From NCBI GenBank assembly GCA_903909815.1, contig CAIVXG010000201.1, forward strand, positions 23,170-87,169: 64,000 nucleotides of DNA, written 5' to 3'. This DNA is from an uncultured beta proteobacterium. Its GTDB lineage: Bacteria > Pseudomonadota > Gammaproteobacteria > Burkholderiales > Burkholderiaceae_C. Both the position numbers and the translations under genes were made by a program. The notes beneath the pieces are model-generated. The model saw nothing but the letters and a program-made list of their open reading frames with translations, did not search any database and was not told the origin of the DNA. This document shows, in pieces, positions 16,556 to 25,800 of the stretch (position 1 is the stretch's first letter; every line of letters starts with the position of its first letter).

Positions 16556-17950
16556 CTATGCCAGCCAGCCGTTCTTGCCTGCGTCGGCATAGGTCAGGTC
16601 CAGGCACTTCACAATCAGCGCCATCATTTCATCGATCTGCGCATGCGTCATGACCAAGGGCGGCGCGATGATCATACGGTCACCCACGGCGCGCATGATG
16701 AGACCGTTGCCAAAGCAGTGGGCACGGCACACCATGCCCACTCCCAGTTCCTCGGCAAAGCACTCTTTAGTGGCCTGGTTCTTGACCAGCACCAAGCCCG
16801 CCACCAAACCGCAGGTCTGCGCGTCACCGACCAGCGGGTGTTGTTTCAGTTCTGCAAAGCACTGCGCCAGATAGGGGCCGATGTCATCGTGCACGCGCTG
16901 CACCAACTGCTCGCGCTCCATCAATTCAAGATTGGCCAGCGCCACGGCGCAGGCCACAGGGTGACCGCTGTAGGTGTAGCCGTGGTTGAACTCGCCGCCC
17001 TGCTCGATCAGCACCTTGGCCACGCGGTTTCCCACCAGCACGCCGCCCAAGGGGATGTAGCCGCTGGTCACGCCTTTGGCAAAGGTCACCAGATCGGGCT
17101 TCATGCCGAATTGTGCATAGGCAAACCAGGCCCCCAGGCGCCCAAAGGCGCAGATCACTTCGTCGCTGATGAGCAGGATGCCGTACTTGTCGACGATGCG
17201 CTGTATCTCGGGCCAATAGGTGCTTGGCGGGATGATGACGCCGCCCGCACCCTGCACCGGCTCGCCAATGAAAGCCGCGACCTTGTCGGCACCGAGCTCC
17301 AGGATCTTGGTCTCCAGCCAGCCCGCTGCCCGAATACCGAATTGCGCCTCGGTCTCGCCGGACAAGCCGTTCTCGAAAAAGTAGGGCTGGCCGATGTGCG
17401 TGATGTTGGGAATGGGCAAGTCGCCCTGAGCGTGCATGCCGCTCATGCCGCCAAGCGAAGCCGAGGCCATGGTGCTGCCATGGTAGCCGTTGATGCGGCC
17501 AATGATGACCTTGCGCTGTGGCTGCCCCAGCAGATCCCAGTAACGCCGCACCATGCGCACATTGGTGTCGTTGCTTTCACTTCCGCTGGAGGAATAAAAG
17601 ACGTGTTCGAAGCTGCGTTCTGCCACCTTGGGAGCCAGTGACACCAGCTTGCTTGCCAGTTGCACCGCCGGCACATTGGTGGTCTGGAAGAAGCTGTTGT
17701 AGTAGGGCAGCGTCATCATTTGCCGGTACGCCGCGTCGGCCAGTTCCTTGCGCGCATAACCCGCATTCACGCACCACAGGCCGCTCATGGCGTCGAGCAA
17801 CTTGCGCCCCTCAGAGTCCCAGACGTAGACGCCCTCGGCGTGCGTCATGACGCGTGAGCCCCGCGTGGCCAGCTCGCCGTGGTCGGTGAAGGGGTGGATG
17901 AAGTGGGCACTGTCCAGCGCCTGAATCTGTGCTGTGTCGATGGTGGTCAT
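16556..17950 (-). CDS. spuC: Putrescine aminotransferase (SpuC-like)
   Basis: A 464-residue class III PLP aminotransferase. The N-terminal HFIHPFTDHGELATRGSRVM and GLWCVNAGYARKELADAA are typical of the polyamine/omega-amino acid:pyruvate branch. SSSGSESNDTNVRMVRRY binds the cofactor phosphate, ISDEVICAFGRLG precedes the PLP lysine in FAKGVTSGYIPLGG. SpuC-type enzymes transaminate putrescine (and often cadaverine or spermidine derivatives) to 4-aminobutanal with pyruvate, a route parallel to gamma-glutamylation. It is directly upstream of potF and downstream of puuA on the same strand. Other amine donors such as beta-alanine are possible. Confidence 0.87.
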   Translation of the reverse strand: MTTIDTAQIQALDSAHFIHPFTDHGELATRGSRVMTHAEGVYVWDSEGRKLLDAMSGLWCVNAGYARKELADAAYRQMMTLPYYNSFFQTTNVPAVQLASKLVSLAPKVAERSFEHVFYSSSGSESNDTNVRMVRRYWDLLGQPQRKVIIGRINGYHGSTMASASLGGMSGMHAQGDLPIPNITHIGQPYFFENGLSGETEAQFGIRAAGWLETKILELGADKVAAFIGEPVQGAGGVIIPPSTYWPEIQRIVDKYGILLISDEVICAFGRLGAWFAYAQFGMKPDLVTFAKGVTSGYIPLGGVLVGNRVAKVLIEQGGEFNHGYTYSGHPVACAVALANLELMEREQLVQRVHDDIGPYLAQCFAELKQHPLVGDAQTCGLVAGLVLVKNQATKECFAEELGVGMVCRAHCFGNGLIMRAVGDRMIIAPPLVMTHAQIDEMMALIVKCLDLTYADAGKNGWLA

Positions 17951-18001
17951 GATTCTTGTCCTATTGAACTTTCAATAACTGAGCCCGTCATTGCACTGAG
18001 T

Positions 18002-18084
18002 CCGTCATTGCGAGGACGAAGCGACGTGGCTATCCATGGCGGTGAACCAACGGCCTGGATTGCCGCGCTGCGCTCGCAATGATG
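18002..18084. repeat. Intergenic palindromic repeat, ~83 bases
   Basis: Starts CCGTCATTGCGAGGACGAAG and ends GCTGCGCTCGCAATGATG; the outer arms are inverted copies. It is the same element as at 10667-10750. A further single arm, CTCGCAATGACGAGG, follows near 18132-18146. Located in the spuC-puuA gap, where it may form a hairpin in the transcript. Confidence 0.7.
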
Positions 18085-18153
18085 CCAGCCCGGCTCATGG
18101 TCACTGTGCGGAATCGGACCGGATTCGGGAGGCTCGCAATGACGAGGGATTGG

Positions 18154-19521
18154 TTAGACATGCAACAGCAGGTGTTCCCGCTCCCAGGGTGAAATCACCT
18201 TCATGAATTCCTCGAACTCGAGCTCCTTGACCTCGGTGTAGACGGTGATGAATTCCTTGCCCAAAATGTCGTGCAGGTCGGTCTCGTTGCGCAGCAGGTC
18301 CAGCGCCTCGCCCAGACTGCGCGGCAGAGAATAGGGCGCCAGATAGGCGTCTCCCTTCATCTCGGCCTTGGGCTTGATCTTCTTCTTCATGCCCAAGTAG
18401 CCGCAGGCCAGCGTCATGGCCATGGCCACGTAGGGATTGGCGTCGACACCGATGACTCGGTTCTCAATGCGCCGCGCCTCGGGCGATGAAATGGGCGAGC
18501 GGATACCCACGGTGCGGTTGTCAAACCCCCATTCGATGTTGATGGGAGCGGCGGTGTGGCGCGCCAGGCGGCGGTAGCTGTTCACGTACGGCGCCACCAA
18601 CGCCATGGCCGCAGGGATGTAGCGCTGCAGACCGCCGATGTAGTGATAGAAAGCCTCCGAGGGTGTGCCATCGTCGTTGCTGAAGATGTTCTTTCCCGTG
18701 GCCTTGCTCACCAGACTCTGGTGCACGTGCATGGCGCTGCCAGGCTCGCCCTCGATCGGTTTGGCCATGAAAGTGGCATACATGTCGTGTCGCAATGCCA
18801 CCTCGCGCACCGTGCGCTTGAACAGGAACACTTCGTCGGCCAGGCCCAGCGGATGCGCGTGAAAGAAGTTGATCTCCATCTGACCGGCACCCGCTTCGTG
18901 GATCAGGGTGTCCACGTTGAGCTCCATCTTTTCGCAGAAATCGTAGAGCTCTTCGAACAGCGGATCGAACTCGTTCACAGCGTCGATGCTGTACGACTGA
19001 CGCGATGTTTCAGCCCGACCGCTGCGCCCGATAGGCGGTTTTAGCACCGCATTCGGGTCCGTGTTGCGCGACACTAGATAGAACTCGAGTTCGGGCGCCA
19101 CCACCGGCTCGATGCCTTCGGCGGCGTACAGGTCACAGACGCGACGCAGCACGCTGCGCGGTGCGAACGGAACCAGTTTGCCGTCGCGATCGAAGCAATC
19201 GTGGATCACCTGCGCCGTTGGGTCCGTGGCCCAGGGAACAATACGCACCGTGGAGGCGTCGGGCTGGAGGTGCATGTCTCGGTCGGTGGGCTTGATGACG
19301 TCGTAATACGGTCCATTTTCCGGGAACTCGCCGGTCACACCCATCGCCACAATTGCCTCCGGGATGCGCATGCCGCGGTCTTCTGTGAACTTTTCGCGCG
19401 GCAAGATCTTGCCGCGGGCCACACCCGTCAAGTCGGGAACCAGACACTCGACCTCGGTCACGCGGCGCTCGTTGAGCCAGTTTTCCAGGTCATTGAAAGT
19501 CATCTTGGCGGGGGTACTCAT
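18154..19521 (-). CDS. puuA: Gamma-glutamylputrescine synthetase
   Basis: A 455-residue ligase of the glutamine synthetase superfamily that couples glutamate to putrescine with ATP, the first step of the Puu pathway. Family segments are CLVPDLTGVARGKILP, APELEFYLV (metal-binding Glu), GAGQMEINF, PGSAMHVHQSL and the active-site loop ANP-like NRTVGIRSP. The tyrosine-based adenylylation site of true GlnA is not apparent. It starts inside the stop of puuD (ATGA at 19518-19521), so the two are translationally coupled, and they share the divergent control region with the MocR gene. This is the most PuuA-like of the three ligases in the island. Confidence 0.92.
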   Translation of the reverse strand: MSTPAKMTFNDLENWLNERRVTEVECLVPDLTGVARGKILPREKFTEDRGMRIPEAIVAMGVTGEFPENGPYYDVIKPTDRDMHLQPDASTVRIVPWATDPTAQVIHDCFDRDGKLVPFAPRSVLRRVCDLYAAEGIEPVVAPELEFYLVSRNTDPNAVLKPPIGRSGRAETSRQSYSIDAVNEFDPLFEELYDFCEKMELNVDTLIHEAGAGQMEINFFHAHPLGLADEVFLFKRTVREVALRHDMYATFMAKPIEGEPGSAMHVHQSLVSKATGKNIFSNDDGTPSEAFYHYIGGLQRYIPAAMALVAPYVNSYRRLARHTAAPINIEWGFDNRTVGIRSPISSPEARRIENRVIGVDANPYVAMAMTLACGYLGMKKKIKPKAEMKGDAYLAPYSLPRSLGEALDLLRNETDLHDILGKEFITVYTEVKELEFEEFMKVISPWEREHLLLHV

Positions 19522-20318
19522 GGGGTTTCCTTGGTGACCGGGGTACGGTCATATGTCATGTTGTGCTGACGCTGGCGGCAGGCGTCGCCAAACGCGGTGA
19601 AGATGGCGCTGGAAAACGGGTTCTCCCAGAAATGCCACTCCGGGTGCCACTGCACGGCGCAAGCAAATGCGCGCGCTCCTTCCACCTCGAATGCTTCGAT
19701 CAGTCCGTCGCTCGCACGGCCCACTGCACGCAAGCCTGATGCCAATTGATGGATGCCCTGCCCGTGCAGCGAGTTCACCATCGCGGTCCCACCTCCCGCC
19801 CAGCGCGCAAACTCCGAGTCCGGCGCCAACCGCAGCTCGTGCCGGGACGCATATTGCTGCGCCAGCGGCACACCGGCCGGTTCGCGGTGATCCATGAATC
19901 CGGGCTGCGTGTGCACCTGCTGGTGCAGGCTGCCGCCCATGGCGACGTTGATTTCCTGAAAACCCCGGCACACGCCCAGCAAGGGAACTGCACCTTGCAC
20001 GCAGGCCTTCACCAGCGCCAGCGTCAGTTCATCGCGCTGCGCGTCCAGCGGCAACGTGGCGTCGGCCACATCCTCGTCAAAGTGCGACGGGTGCACATTC
20101 GAGGGCGAGCCCGTGAGCATGACGCCATGCACCAGCGCCAGCAGTTCGGGGATCTGCTTCACTTGCGCCAACGGAAACAGTACCGGTTGCGCCATCGCGC
20201 CCAGTTTCACGGCGCGGGCGTATTTTTCACCCAGCACGAGCGCGGGCAGCTTCTCGTCGCCATCGCCCAACTGACGGTGATCAGCAGGCAGCCAGATCAT
20301 GCATGTAGTGGTATTCAT
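19518..20318 (-). CDS. puuD: Gamma-glutamyl-GABA hydrolase
   Basis: A class I glutamine-amidotransferase-type hydrolase (peptidase C26) that releases GABA from gamma-glutamyl-GABA. The nucleophile elbow LGVCRGFQEINVAMGGSLHQ is clear, with SLHGQG and the catalytic HPEWHF near the C-terminus. I used the ATG at 20318, giving 266 residues (E. coli PuuD 254) and an AGGAAA site about 12 bases upstream; an in-frame ATG at 20378 has no ribosome site and would extend into the promoter gap. First gene of puuD-puuA, divergent from the MocR regulator. Confidence 0.92.
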   Translation of the reverse strand: MNTTTCMIWLPADHRQLGDGDEKLPALVLGEKYARAVKLGAMAQPVLFPLAQVKQIPELLALVHGVMLTGSPSNVHPSHFDEDVADATLPLDAQRDELTLALVKACVQGAVPLLGVCRGFQEINVAMGGSLHQQVHTQPGFMDHREPAGVPLAQQYASRHELRLAPDSEFARWAGGGTAMVNSLHGQGIHQLASGLRAVGRASDGLIEAFEVEGARAFACAVQWHPEWHFWENPFSSAIFTAFGDACRQRQHNMTYDRTPVTKETP

Positions 20319-20441
20319 GGACAAGATAGGTTTCCTGGGACCATTCTCGCGGGGCAATTGGATGACAATGGGGGCCATTTGAATAAAGGCTGTGGCTCCA
20401 CTTCAAGTAGTCTCGAAAAATCCAAGGGTTTATACCCGGCA

Positions 20442-20475
20442 GCTGAGGACAGCGCTTGGTCGGTCCTGCAAGGTA
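20442..20475. promoter_or_regulatory. Short copy of GGACAG/CTGTCC element before MocR gene
   Basis: GAGGACAGCGC followed by TTGGTCGGTCCTGCAA matches the short form at 21955-21997 and the outer arms of the longer repeats nearby. It lies 4-37 bases before the regulator ATG and 124-157 bases before puuD, in the divergent promoter gap. It may be an operator for the MocR protein or a degenerate repeat. Confidence 0.4.
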
Positions 20476-20478
20476 AGT

Positions 20479-21951
20479 ATGTTGTCTGAATTCCTGCTCT
20501 CCGAAATGTCGCGCCTGAACGCGAATGCCGAACTGCCGCTGCATCGGCAGCTCTACGAAGCCTTGCGCCGTGCCATGCTGGACGGAAAGCTGGCCTCGGG
20601 CGACCGCCTGCCGTCCAGCCGCGAACTGGCGACAGATCTGGACCTGTCGCGCAACACAGTGGTGGCAGCGCTGAACCAGTTGACGGTGGAGGGCTATTTG
20701 AGCAGCCACATCGGCAGCGGCACCTACGTTAACGACAACGTGCCCAAGGCATCGGCACCCGCGGCTGCGAGTTTTTCCGGACAAGCCGGCCTGATGTCCA
20801 GGCGCGGCGTGGCCCTGGCCACGACCTTTTGCGCGCACGAATTGGAGATCCAGCCCTTCACCGGCGGCATCGCCGACTTCAGTGCCTTTCCCACAGCGCT
20901 GTGGCAACGGCTGCAAAACAAGCACTGGCGCATGAGCTACCCCGACATGCTGGACTACAGCAGTTCCGGCGGCTATGCGCCGTTGCGCCGGGCGGTGGCG
21001 GATTACCTGCGCGTATTTCGTAGCGTACAGCTGGAGACCGAGCAGGTCATCATCACCAGCGGCACGCAGCAGTCGCTGGAGCTGTGCGCGCAGATGCTGG
21101 CCGACCATGGCGACACGGTTTGGGTGGAAGACCCGGCCTATTGGGGCGCTGTCAAGGCCTTCATGGCCACGGGCCTGGCCATGCGCGGCATCCGGGTCGA
21201 CGAGCAAGGGATTGCTCCCGACGCGACCGACGAGGCCTCACCCCCACGCCTGATTTACGTCACGCCCTCGCATCAATACCCCACGGGGGCGGTGATGTCG
21301 CTGGCGCGGCGGCACCAGTTGCTGGCGATGGCGCACAAGCACCAGGCCTGGATTCTGGAAGACGACTATGACAGCGAATTTCGCTTCAGCGGCCCACCGA
21401 TCTCATCGCTGCAAGGGCTGGACCGCGACGCCCGGGTGCTCTACATGGGTTCCTTCTCCAAGGTGCTGTATCCGGGACTCAAGCTAGCCTATCTCGTCGT
21501 CCCGACGCAGTTGGTCGCGTCCTTCAAGGGTGCGCACTACGATTTGAATCGGCCCGGTCAATTGCCGCTGCAGGCGGCGCTGGCCGAATTCATCGAGATG
21601 GGGCACTTCTCCAGCGCGCTGCGCCGGGCACGTCTGAGCTACGCCGAGCGGCGCCGTTGCCTGCTCGATGCACTCAAACCGTGTCTGGGCAGCCGGGCCC
21701 AAATCACCGGAGCTGAGCAGGGATTGCACCTGTGCCTGCGGCTGTCGCCCAATGTGGACGATGCCGCGCTGGCGCAGCGCATCGATCAGCTCGGCATGAC
21801 CGTGCGCCCGCTCTCCGGCTATTGCCTGCAGCGCGACGACGTCAAGGGCCTGGTGATCGGCTACGGCTACGCTTCGCTGTCGGAGATCGAGCGTCTGGGC
21901 CCACGCCTGGCCAGCGTCATCAAGACCGAGGCGGTGCGCCTGGGGCTTTGA
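20479..21951 (+). CDS. MocR/PdxR-type GntR regulator of polyamine genes
   Basis: A 490-residue fusion: an N-terminal GntR winged helix (about residues 15-80; LHRQLYEALRRAMLDGKL, LPSSRELATDLDLSRNTV) and a C-terminal class I aminotransferase domain (about 120-485). The PLP lysine lies in GSFSKVLYPGLKLAYLV, and EDDYDSEFRF is the conserved aspartate segment. MocR proteins use PLP or a PLP-amino acid adduct as effector. I chose the ATG at 20479 with AAGG five bases upstream; the ORF is open to 20392 without a ribosome site. Transcribed away from puuDA, so I infer that it controls this island, probably activating in response to GABA or an amine and repressing itself. Confidence 0.9.
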   Translation: MLSEFLLSEMSRLNANAELPLHRQLYEALRRAMLDGKLASGDRLPSSRELATDLDLSRNTVVAALNQLTVEGYLSSHIGSGTYVNDNVPKASAPAAASFSGQAGLMSRRGVALATTFCAHELEIQPFTGGIADFSAFPTALWQRLQNKHWRMSYPDMLDYSSSGGYAPLRRAVADYLRVFRSVQLETEQVIITSGTQQSLELCAQMLADHGDTVWVEDPAYWGAVKAFMATGLAMRGIRVDEQGIAPDATDEASPPRLIYVTPSHQYPTGAVMSLARRHQLLAMAHKHQAWILEDDYDSEFRFSGPPISSLQGLDRDARVLYMGSFSKVLYPGLKLAYLVVPTQLVASFKGAHYDLNRPGQLPLQAALAEFIEMGHFSSALRRARLSYAERRRCLLDALKPCLGSRAQITGAEQGLHLCLRLSPNVDDAALAQRIDQLGMTVRPLSGYCLQRDDVKGLVIGYGYASLSEIERLGPRLASVIKTEAVRLGL

Positions 21952-21954
21952 CTC

Positions 21955-22125
21955 GTATCGGTTAAGGACAGAGCTTTGGTCAGTCTCGCAAAACACCCCT
22001 GATTGGTTGAGGACAGAGCACGCTCACTGCGTGTAGCTTTGGTCTGTCCCGCAAGACACTCCTAATCAGTGAGGACAGAGCAAAGTTCGCTTCGCGTAAC
22101 TCTTGGTCTGTCCCGCAAGTTCTCA
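21955..22125. repeat. Three tandem GGACAGA/TCTGTCC stem-loop repeats
   Basis: Copies at 21955-21997 (short), 22001-22062 and 22062-22125 (long). Each contains AGGACAGAGC and, on the other side, TTTGGTC-type plus TCTGTCCCGCAA, so the outer arms pair. The two long copies carry an inner stem-loop whose sequences differ but still pair (ACGC/GCGT in one, AGTT/AACT in the next). They fill the gap between the convergent MocR and second puuA genes, where they could end transcription in both directions. Confidence 0.75.
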
Positions 22126-23460
22126 TACTTGCCCCACCAGCCACTGCCGCTCCCAGGCGGTGATGTGGCGGTCAAAGTGCGCACATTCCATCTGCTTGGT
22201 GCCCACGAAGATGCGCACGAATTCCTCGCCCAGCAACTGCCGGGCCAGAACGCTGTCCTGCATGCGTTCCAGGGCTTCGGGCAGGCTGTACACCAGCGCC
22301 GGATCGAGCGTGGCCGGAGCCTCACCTGCGGGCACCGGATTCGACGCCTTGAGCTGCTGATCCAGGCCATGCCAACCCGCTGCCAGCGTTGCGGCAATGA
22401 CCAGATAGGGGTTGGTATCGGCACCGGCCAAACGCGTCTCCAGGCGTCGGGCTTGCGGCACGGACGGCGGCACCCGCAGCCCTGCGAGCCGGTGATCAAA
22501 ACCCCATTGCAGGTTGGCCGGCGACTCTGCGTACGGCGAAAAGCGGCGAAAGGAATTGATGGTGGGGCACAGCATCGGCAGCAATTGCGGCAGCAGCGCC
22601 TGCTGCCCGCCAATGAAGTGCTCAAAGTGGGGCGTGGCGCTGCCGTCTACGGCGCTGAAGATGTTGGCGCGCGTGCGCACATCGACCACGCTCTGATGCA
22701 CGTGCATGGAGCTGCCTTCGTCGCCCTCGATCGGCTTGGCCATGAAGACCGCAAGCAGGCCGTGGCGCAAGGCGACTTCGCGCACCGCGCGCTTGAAGAG
22801 GAAAGCCTGGTCCGCCACGTCCAGCGCCGGCCCGTGCACCAGGTTGATCTCGAATTGGCTCACGCCCACCTCGTGCAGCCAGGTGTCGGTGCGCACACCC
22901 AGAACGGCAAGCGCACTGGCAAGCTCGGTGAAGTAGGCACCCTGACCTTCGAGCGCATCCAGGGTATAGGCGTTGGGGCCACATTCGCGCCGCCCGTCGC
23001 GCCCGTTCGGTGCCACAAAAGGCTGGGTAGGATCGGGATTGAGCGCGAACAGATAGAACTCGATCTCGGGCGCCACCACCGGCTCCCAGCCCCGGCCCTG
23101 GTACAAGGCGAGTACGCGCTTGAGCACGTTGCGCGGCGCAAATGCCGTGGGCTTGCCGTCCAGATCAAAGCAGTCGTGCAGCGCCAGGGCGCGCGGTGGA
23201 TTCGCCCAGGGCACGAGACGCAGCGACCCGGCCACCGGCACCAGGCGCAGGTCCGGATCGCCGTCGGCGTAAAGCTCAGGCAGCCAGTCGCGCGTGAGCG
23301 ATGTGGCGGCGATGGCGCGAGCCACGCGCAGGTCCTGGCCCGCCACAAAGGCTTTGGCCGGCAGGCCTTTGCCGCGACCGACCCCGGTCAGATCGGCAAA
23401 AAGGCATTCAACGTCCTGCACCGGATGTTGGGCAAAGAATTCAGCAGGAGTTTGTGTCAT
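22123..23460 (-). CDS. Second PuuA-like gamma-glutamyl ligase
   Basis: A 445-residue paralogue of the ligase at 18154-19521 with the same family segments: CLFADLTGVGRGKGLP, APEIEFYLFA, GVSQFEINLVHG, SSMHVHQSV and an Arg-rich active loop in FDHRLAGLRVP. The two diverge enough to suggest different amines (for example spermidine, cadaverine, ethanolamine or diaminopropane), but the substrate cannot be read from sequence. It lies downstream of puuB (53-base gap) in the speB-puuB-ligase operon. Its stop lies inside the last copy of the stem-loop repeats, which probably end the transcript. Confidence 0.87.
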   Translation of the reverse strand: MTQTPAEFFAQHPVQDVECLFADLTGVGRGKGLPAKAFVAGQDLRVARAIAATSLTRDWLPELYADGDPDLRLVPVAGSLRLVPWANPPRALALHDCFDLDGKPTAFAPRNVLKRVLALYQGRGWEPVVAPEIEFYLFALNPDPTQPFVAPNGRDGRRECGPNAYTLDALEGQGAYFTELASALAVLGVRTDTWLHEVGVSQFEINLVHGPALDVADQAFLFKRAVREVALRHGLLAVFMAKPIEGDEGSSMHVHQSVVDVRTRANIFSAVDGSATPHFEHFIGGQQALLPQLLPMLCPTINSFRRFSPYAESPANLQWGFDHRLAGLRVPPSVPQARRLETRLAGADTNPYLVIAATLAAGWHGLDQQLKASNPVPAGEAPATLDPALVYSLPEALERMQDSVLARQLLGEEFVRIFVGTKQMECAHFDRHITAWERQWLVGQV

Positions 23461-23512
23461 GAACTTGGCAGTTAAGAAAGACAGTGGGCATCATAGGCGG
23501 CACAGAGCCGCG

Positions 23513-24823
23513 TCAGAGCAGGTCCTTGAGCCGGTGGTACAGCGTTCCCAGCACCAGGCTGGGCATGCGCAGCATCGCGCCGCCGGGGAAGTTGCGGTGT
23601 TGCAGGCGCGCGAACACGTCAAAGCGCTCGGCCTGCCCTGACACCGCCTCGGCCACGAGCCGTCCGCCCAGCACCGTCGTGGCAACGCCGTGGCCGCTAA
23701 ATCCCTGCAGATAGTAGAGGTTGCGACCCAGTCGCCCGAAGTCGGGCGCGCGGTCCATGCTGATGTCGACGAAACCGCCCCAGACAAAGTCCACCGCCAC
23801 GTCGGCCAAGGCCGGAAACACCTGCACCATGCGCCGACGCATCACTTCCTTCAAGTTCGTCGGTGTGGCCGTGCTGTAGCTCACTTCGCCGCCGAACAGC
23901 ATGCGGTGATCGGCACTGAAGCGAAAATAGTCGAGCACGAAGTTGTTGTCGCAGGCCGCGGCATTGCTGGGAATCAGCCTCTCGCACAGCGCCGCGTCCA
24001 ACGCCGCAGAGGCGATCATGTAGGTGCCCACCGGCATGATGCGCGGTGTCAGCTCGGGCGCCACTTGGGGGCCGAATTCGCCCAAGGTGCAGTTGCCCGC
24101 CAGCACGCCAAAGCTTGCCGTCACACTACCGCGCTGCGTGCTGGCGACCAGCTTGGCTCCGCGCTGCAACGCTGTCACCGGGCTGTGCTCGTAAATCTTC
24201 ACGCCCAGCTTGCGCGCAGCTGCCGCCAGCCCCAGCGCCAGTTTGAGCGGATGCAGGTGGCCGGAAACGGACTCGAAGGCGGCGGCGCAATAGCGCGGGC
24301 TCTCCAAGTGCTGACGTACTTCGACGCCCGTGTAGAGCTGGCTGTCGAAGCCGTAGTCATCACGCAACTCCTGCATGTCGGCCACCAGCGCGCGCGCCTT
24401 GCGCGGTGAATCCGCCAGGTGCAGGTAACCGTGCACCCGGTCGCATTCAATGTGGTGCTGCTCGATGTGGCCATCGAGCAGGCGGATCGACTCCATCGAC
24501 ATGTCCCAGGCGCGGCGCGCGTCGGCTCGTCCGAGTTGCTCAACAAAAGGATGCTGGCCACTGGCGTAGCCGACGATCACCTGGCCGCCGTTGCGCCCTG
24601 AGGCGCCGGCGCCCACGCGCTCGGCCTCCAGCACCACCACGTTCATGCCGCGCTGCGCCAGTTCGATCGCAGCGCTCAGGCCGGCATACCCGGCACCGAC
24701 GACAACGGCATCGGCCTGCACTGCGCCGGCAAGCGGCGCGCCCGCAGGCTCGCGCTGCACGCTGGCCTCGTAGTAGCTGGCCTGATTGAGTTGGGTATCG
24801 GAATTCAGCAGAGAAGCTTTCAT
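23513..24823 (-). CDS. puuB: Gamma-glutamylputrescine oxidase (FAD)
   Basis: A 436-residue FAD-dependent amine oxidase of the DAO family. The dinucleotide-binding motif VVVGAGYAGLSAAIELAQRG is near residue 40, followed by GAGASGRNGGQV, the PuuB/OrdL signature. The C-terminal FAD motif YYLQGFSGHGVATT is near residue 365. It oxidises gamma-glutamylputrescine to the aldehyde with release of ammonia and hydrogen peroxide. I used the ATG at 24823, with AGGAG about 12 bases upstream and just after the speB stop (5-base gap); the longer reading to 24868 would overlap speB. Middle gene of speB-puuB-ligase. Confidence 0.93.
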   Translation of the reverse strand: MKASLLNSDTQLNQASYYEASVQREPAGAPLAGAVQADAVVVGAGYAGLSAAIELAQRGMNVVVLEAERVGAGASGRNGGQVIVGYASGQHPFVEQLGRADARRAWDMSMESIRLLDGHIEQHHIECDRVHGYLHLADSPRKARALVADMQELRDDYGFDSQLYTGVEVRQHLESPRYCAAAFESVSGHLHPLKLALGLAAAARKLGVKIYEHSPVTALQRGAKLVASTQRGSVTASFGVLAGNCTLGEFGPQVAPELTPRIMPVGTYMIASAALDAALCERLIPSNAAACDNNFVLDYFRFSADHRMLFGGEVSYSTATPTNLKEVMRRRMVQVFPALADVAVDFVWGGFVDISMDRAPDFGRLGRNLYYLQGFSGHGVATTVLGGRLVAEAVSGQAERFDVFARLQHRNFPGGAMLRMPSLVLGTLYHRLKDLL

Positions 24824-24828
24824 GGTGC

Positions 24829-25764
24829 TTAAGCTCCTGCGCAAGCGCGCTTGGCAACCTGTCCACACAGATAGGTCCAGACGAAAGTGGCGGCCGCGTT
24901 ACTCGTGAGTTCGGCGTGGTCGTAGGCCGGGGCCACCTCCACGCAGTCCATGGCCACGAAGTTCAACGGCGCGAGCTCTTCCAAGAGCGTGAGCACCTGC
25001 GAACTCGTCATGCCGCCGGGCTCGGGGGTGCCGGTGCCGGGGGCAAAGGCCGGGTCCAGGCAGTCGATGTCCAGCGTCAGATAACAGGGCCGCTGGCCCA
25101 GGCGTGCGCTGATGGCGTCGATGACGGGTTGCAAGCCGTCGCCGTCCTTGCCGCGCAACTGGCGCGCACTGTAGATGAGACCGCCGCAGTCCTGCACATA
25201 CTCGCGTACGGCGCGCTCGCCGCTGGAGCGCAGACCGACCTGCACGCTGTGCTCCGGGCTGATCAGGCCCTCTTGCATCGCTTCAAAGGTCCACGTGCCG
25301 TGGCCCGAAGGTTCACCAAAATGGTCGGGCCAGGTGTCGCAATGGGCATCGAAGTGAACCAGCGCCAGCGGCTCACCGCCGTGGCGCGCCTTGGCAGCCC
25401 GCAGCAGGGCCAGCGTCACCGAATGATCACCGCCCAGAAACACGCAGTGCTGGCGCGCCATCAGGGCCTCTGCCTGAGCCTGGATCTGCGCACGCACCGT
25501 TGCCAGCGGCGAGGCATTTGACAGCAGCATGTCGCCCGCATCGCCCAGCAGGCCCAGCGGCGACACGTTGAAATGCGGATGAATGCCGTCGCACAGCATG
25601 AGCGAGGCCCGCCGTATCTCCTGCGGCCCAAAGCGCGCACCGGGCCGGTTCGTCACCGCGCCGTCAAACGGCACGCCGGCCATGGCAAAGGGCTGCGCGT
25701 CCAGCACGGGACAGGCCAGGAAGCGGTTGCCATTGTTGGCGTAGGCGAAATGAGCTTTGCTCAT
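24829..25764 (-). CDS. speB: Agmatinase-like ureohydrolase
   Basis: A 311-residue di-manganese ureohydrolase. Metal ligands are visible: His114 in GGDHS, Asp139/His141/Asp143 in HFDAHCDTW and the aspartates of LDIDCLDPAFAPGTGTPEPGG. The family cleaves guanidino compounds to an amine plus urea; agmatine to putrescine is the likely reaction because puuB and a gamma-glutamyl ligase follow in the same operon. Guanidinobutyrate, giving GABA, is a realistic alternative that also fits the island. GAGGAG precedes the ATG. The upstream gap (25765-26011) carries a stem-loop repeat and is shared with the divergent EamA gene. Confidence 0.88.
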   Translation of the reverse strand: MSKAHFAYANNGNRFLACPVLDAQPFAMAGVPFDGAVTNRPGARFGPQEIRRASLMLCDGIHPHFNVSPLGLLGDAGDMLLSNASPLATVRAQIQAQAEALMARQHCVFLGGDHSVTLALLRAAKARHGGEPLALVHFDAHCDTWPDHFGEPSGHGTWTFEAMQEGLISPEHSVQVGLRSSGERAVREYVQDCGGLIYSARQLRGKDGDGLQPVIDAISARLGQRPCYLTLDIDCLDPAFAPGTGTPEPGGMTSSQVLTLLEELAPLNFVAMDCVEVAPAYDHAELTSNAAATFVWTYLCGQVAKRACAGA

Positions 25765-25800
25765 GATGTCTCCTCAATTTGTTGAGCAATACTCGCTCTC

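Noticed and set aside
13605..16592. A 995-codon open frame on the plus strand
   Set aside because: Antisense to potH, potG and potF, with low-complexity composition and no ribosome site; a shadow of real genes.
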